DNA of 64,000 nt from Meandrina meandrites (Eukaryota > Cnidaria > Anthozoa > Scleractinia > Meandrinidae). The notes under the pieces are model-generated. The model saw nothing but the letters and a program-made list of their open reading frames with translations, had not been told where the DNA came from and searched no databases. Location of the stretch: contig OY855910.1 in assembly GCA_963693305.1 (NCBI GenBank), positions 18,082,362 to 18,146,361 of the forward strand, read 5' to 3'. Below are positions 61,416-64,000 of this stretch, one piece after another. Positions within the stretch are counted from its first letter, which is position 1; every line of letters begins with the position of its first letter. The translations under genes and the position numbers were made by a program.

Positions 61416-61590
61416 GAGTCCGTAGTCGGTTTTTTCTCGTCCTCTGACCCTTAGAGAAAATACCGACTACGTACTAAGTCTAGAAATTAAAGGGGTCGGT
61501 GCGCAGTTTTTTCTCGTCTCGTCCAAAGGCCCTCCCGTCCATACCGCCTCAGGTGCCAGTTCCGGAAAAAAAAATTACCGACTACATGAC
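61416..61590. mobile_element. Fold-back pieces with GTAGTCGGT arms
   Basis: GTAGTCGGTTTTTTCTC at about 61420 pairs with GAGAAAATACCGACTAC. A second, related arm ends at about 61587 with AAATTACCGACTAC. It is probably two nested copies of one small MITE. Confidence 0.55.
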
Positions 61591-61784
61591 AGGGTAAATG
61601 ACACAGGGTAGTCTAGCAATTGTATCATACGCCGTATGATGAATCATTGGCATGGGAATAGCGGTTGACACATTATGCCGGTATAATTTCGAGCATAATA
61701 CTATAGGTGGAGCATCAATCTGGATCATAATGACGGCATACTAGTGCTATTATTGTCGGCATAATGGTTGCATTTTGTGACAAT

Positions 61785-62062
61785 AAGCGGAGGGGCTTAT
61801 ATCCGGGAGGGCTTATAAGCGGAATAAAAAAAATGTTTCGAAACGAGCCACAGTAGTAATACGTTTTTAAGCTAAAAAGTCAAAGTAAAGCAACATTTAA
61901 CCCTGTTCAGTATTGCCATCCAGGAGAGGGGGGCTTATATCCGGGGGGGGGGGGGGGGGGGGGAAAGGCGTATAACCGGATGTATTTTTTTGTTTCCAGT
62001 TAGATGTGCCTATAACCGGGGGACTGAAAAGCGCAGGGGCTTATAACCGGAATTTTACGATA
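61785..62062. repeat. GGGGCTTATAACCGG repeats, probable Tigger-like MITE remnant
   Basis: The motif and variants occur at about 61792, 61810, 61928, 61968, 62007 and 62037. The last is followed by AATTTTACGA, which resembles the inverse of a pogo-type terminus (TCGTAAAATT). A run of about 22 G at 61940-61962 lies inside. Confidence 0.55.
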
Positions 62063-62269
62063 TTGTACTATAGGCTGCAAGCAGCCCTTGCATAATTTGT
62101 GATTACGAACTTAAGTCCGAACTGCACACGGTAGATATGATTGGTCGACGGTTGCCAAATGAAAAACAAATTATCCCGTGGGGAATAAGGTGAGACCAAA
62201 GTGCCCTTCAAAGGGAGGTGGGGAGATCAGACCAAAGTGGCTTTTATTTGATTCTCACAAGGCAAACTT

Positions 62270-63240
62270 ATGCCAGTTTGACCGTCCCGGTTGCGAAAGA
62301 GAGCTATTTTTTAAAACGGAATCCACCAGGAATTCGATCATTTTTTGGACAGTATAATGTACCAAAATTGTTTACACCTTATTACAAGCTTTTCTGTTGC
62401 TGTTTCGAATATCTTGTCAAAACAAATCACTTTTAAGAACACCAAACATCGAAAATAAATTTCGTGTTGGAAGTTTGAGTGAATTCCAATGAATCGCTTA
62501 AGAGATAATCGTAACAAAATAGCTACACGTGAGATTTGACGTATAGGTTATGAAATTTGAAAATCATTTTCTTTGGCTCTGAGAATGAAGTTCGAACGCT
62601 TAATATCATTGAAATCAAACGTAATACACGTATTACACGATTTAAGATGGAATCCACCAGGAAGTCGAGAAATATTTAAGTTGGACAAAAATCGAGTACC
62701 AGAAAAATTAAATCCTATTGCGTTATTTTCTACCCTTAAGAAAAGGTAAAGATGTAAGTAATAATCCCTGATAACATCAACAACAATTTCTCATCAGAGT
62801 CTTAGAAAATGAATTTCAAAGTTCACAAGTTATAGGCAAATTCTCACGTACAGCCATTTTATAAAATCGTCTTTAAGCGATTCAGTGGAATTTAGTGGAA
62901 CTTCGAAACTTGTTTTCGGCGTTTGGTGTTGTTAGAAAAGATTTCTTTTGATACGATATTTAAAGCAGTAACACAAAAGTTTGCAATAAGGTGTAAATAA
63001 TTTTGGTACAACAATTTTTTATCAGAGGCTGAGAAAATGAAATTCAAAGTTCACAAGCTATACGCAAAAGCTCACGTCTTTTAAGCGATTTAGTGGAATT
63101 CAGCGGAACTTTGAAATTGGTTTTCGATGTTTGGTGTTGTTAGAAAAGATTTCTTTTGATACGGTATTTGAAGCAGTAACACAAAAGCTTGCAATAAGGT
63201 GTAAATAATTTTGGTACATAATTTTGTCAAATAACTACTC
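62270..63240. repeat. Direct and inverted copies of a ~130-bp segment
   Basis: The segment containing TTTGGTGTTGTTAGAAAAGA and AATAAGGTGTAAATAATTTTGGTAC occurs at about 62920-63010 and 63125-63225. It occurs inverted at about 62350-62450 (GTTTACACCTTATT, AAGAACACCAAAC). It is a composite fold-back repeat with no gene. Confidence 0.65.
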
Positions 63241-63735
63241 GAAGTCCTGGCAGATTCTGTCTTAAATTGTATTCGTTCGAACATCTTATTCCCCTCGACT
63301 AGGAATAGGACGAGATCTCGGTAAAGTGGGCCCCGAGTGTCAGTTGATTCCGCCGTTTTGCAGAAAACTGAAATCCAGGGAATCCCCTTTCGGAGAAGCG
63401 TCGCTTGCACGTGACATAGCATGTGAGATTGGATGAGAATCAAAATGGCGTCGAGGTAGTTTAATTTTTACATCTTTTGAGCTGCAAAATGATTTCTATT
63501 ACCCAGACCCGTGACGTCCCGTGACGTTTGAGGATTTCGTTTATATTTTAGGTAAGAGTTTATGCATATTTAGTTAGATTTATTGGCGTTACGAAGTCTC
63601 AAATATTCTCTATCTCTAGCTATCTAGTACAAGCTGCTATTTAAGATCTTGAAATACCCCTGACAACGATTCAAACTTCTCCTTGCAATTATTGCTGCCT
63701 AGGAAACATGGGCAAGTCATCATCATCTTCTTCTT

Positions 63736-63955
63736 CTACAAAGTAATATTCAAAAGTATCGTCCAATAGAACTTCCAACACTGCAAGCTCGGCAGCCATG
63801 TTTGTTGTTGCAAGTCGCTTGTTCCCAGGCTCTCACACAAAAGAGTAACCCCTGTCAAATGGAACACGCTTGTCCCGTTCCACTTTTTTTGTGGAAAAAT
63901 TTGTGCTGTTCCATTTGGCAGAAAATTCTCACCGGTTTTTCCAAACAAATGGAAA
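63736..63955. repeat. TTCCATTTG fold-back near the window end
   Basis: GTCAAATGGAACACG at about 63855 and GTTCCATTTGGCAG at about 63910 are inverted, with a CCGTTCCAC/GTGGAA inner pair and another AAATGGAA at about 63948. The minus frame over it is not gene-like. Confidence 0.5.
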
Positions 63956-64000
63956 GCGCCCCTGCTTTTCGTTGCGCTATTTTCCCTCCTAGTCTACTCT

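Overview
The window looks like nuclear DNA from an animal, most likely an anthozoan cnidarian (a coral or sea anemone). Genes have GT-AG introns, the base composition is AT-rich, and MITEs are dense. The mobile elements present are an L1/Tx1-like LINE, a DIRS-order retroelement, a Penelope fragment, a Helentron carrying an endonuclease, pogo/Tigger elements and a Tnp2-type transposase gene. The taxon is inferred from this repertoire; no single-copy marker gene was recognised. I saw no rRNA, tRNA or CRISPR locus.

Left part (about 3-25.6 kb): three related genes lie head-to-tail on the + strand. Gene 1 is at 3048-5729, gene 2 is multi-exon at 12506-17110, and gene 3 is at 22033-24428. Genes 1 and 2 share an acidic N-terminal region, two C2H2-type zinc fingers, a tyrosine-recombinase-like core (R, K, R, H, YY visible) and two C-terminal Myb/SANT-like modules. 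Gene 1 is open throughout. Gene 2 is broken by an exact 11-bp tandem duplication. Gene 3 has lost the core-binding region and the first catalytic arginine. Each gene is followed 0.9-2.8 kb downstream by an array of short degenerate repeats that runs into a CT-rich tract. Arrays 1 and 2 use the same motif (GTTACNAAAGTGCC), have ten units each and a mean spacing of 21 bp, but their inter-motif segments differ. Array 3 uses another motif (GGCGGGAAATCAACCA), stray copies of which lie near array 2. This recurring gene + array + CT-tract layout is the best candidate here for something undescribed.

Middle part (26.1-47.4 kb): a full-length LINE with a 15-bp target duplication (26487-31732); a degraded intron-containing Tnp2/DUF4218 transposase gene (32540-38967); a DIRS-order element with split direct repeats that interrupts a MITE (39392-44109); a 36-bp degenerate array (44.5-45.0 kb); and the 3' exons of a second Tnp2-like gene with a Penelope GIY-YIG fragment in one intron.

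Right part (48.2-59 kb): a nested set of transposons. A 5'-truncated Helentron is split by a 4,974-bp DNA transposon with long inverted repeats, a TAA target duplication, a PIN/XPG-like nuclease-like domain and a CXC-type cysteine-rich exon (Academ-like by inference). The same Helentron is split again by a pogo/Tigger element with a TA duplication. Removing either insertion restores the Helentron reading frame at its junction. From 59 to 64 kb I see only non-coding DNA and repeat pieces. Essentially all mobile-element genes here carry frameshifts or stops, so most copies look dead.
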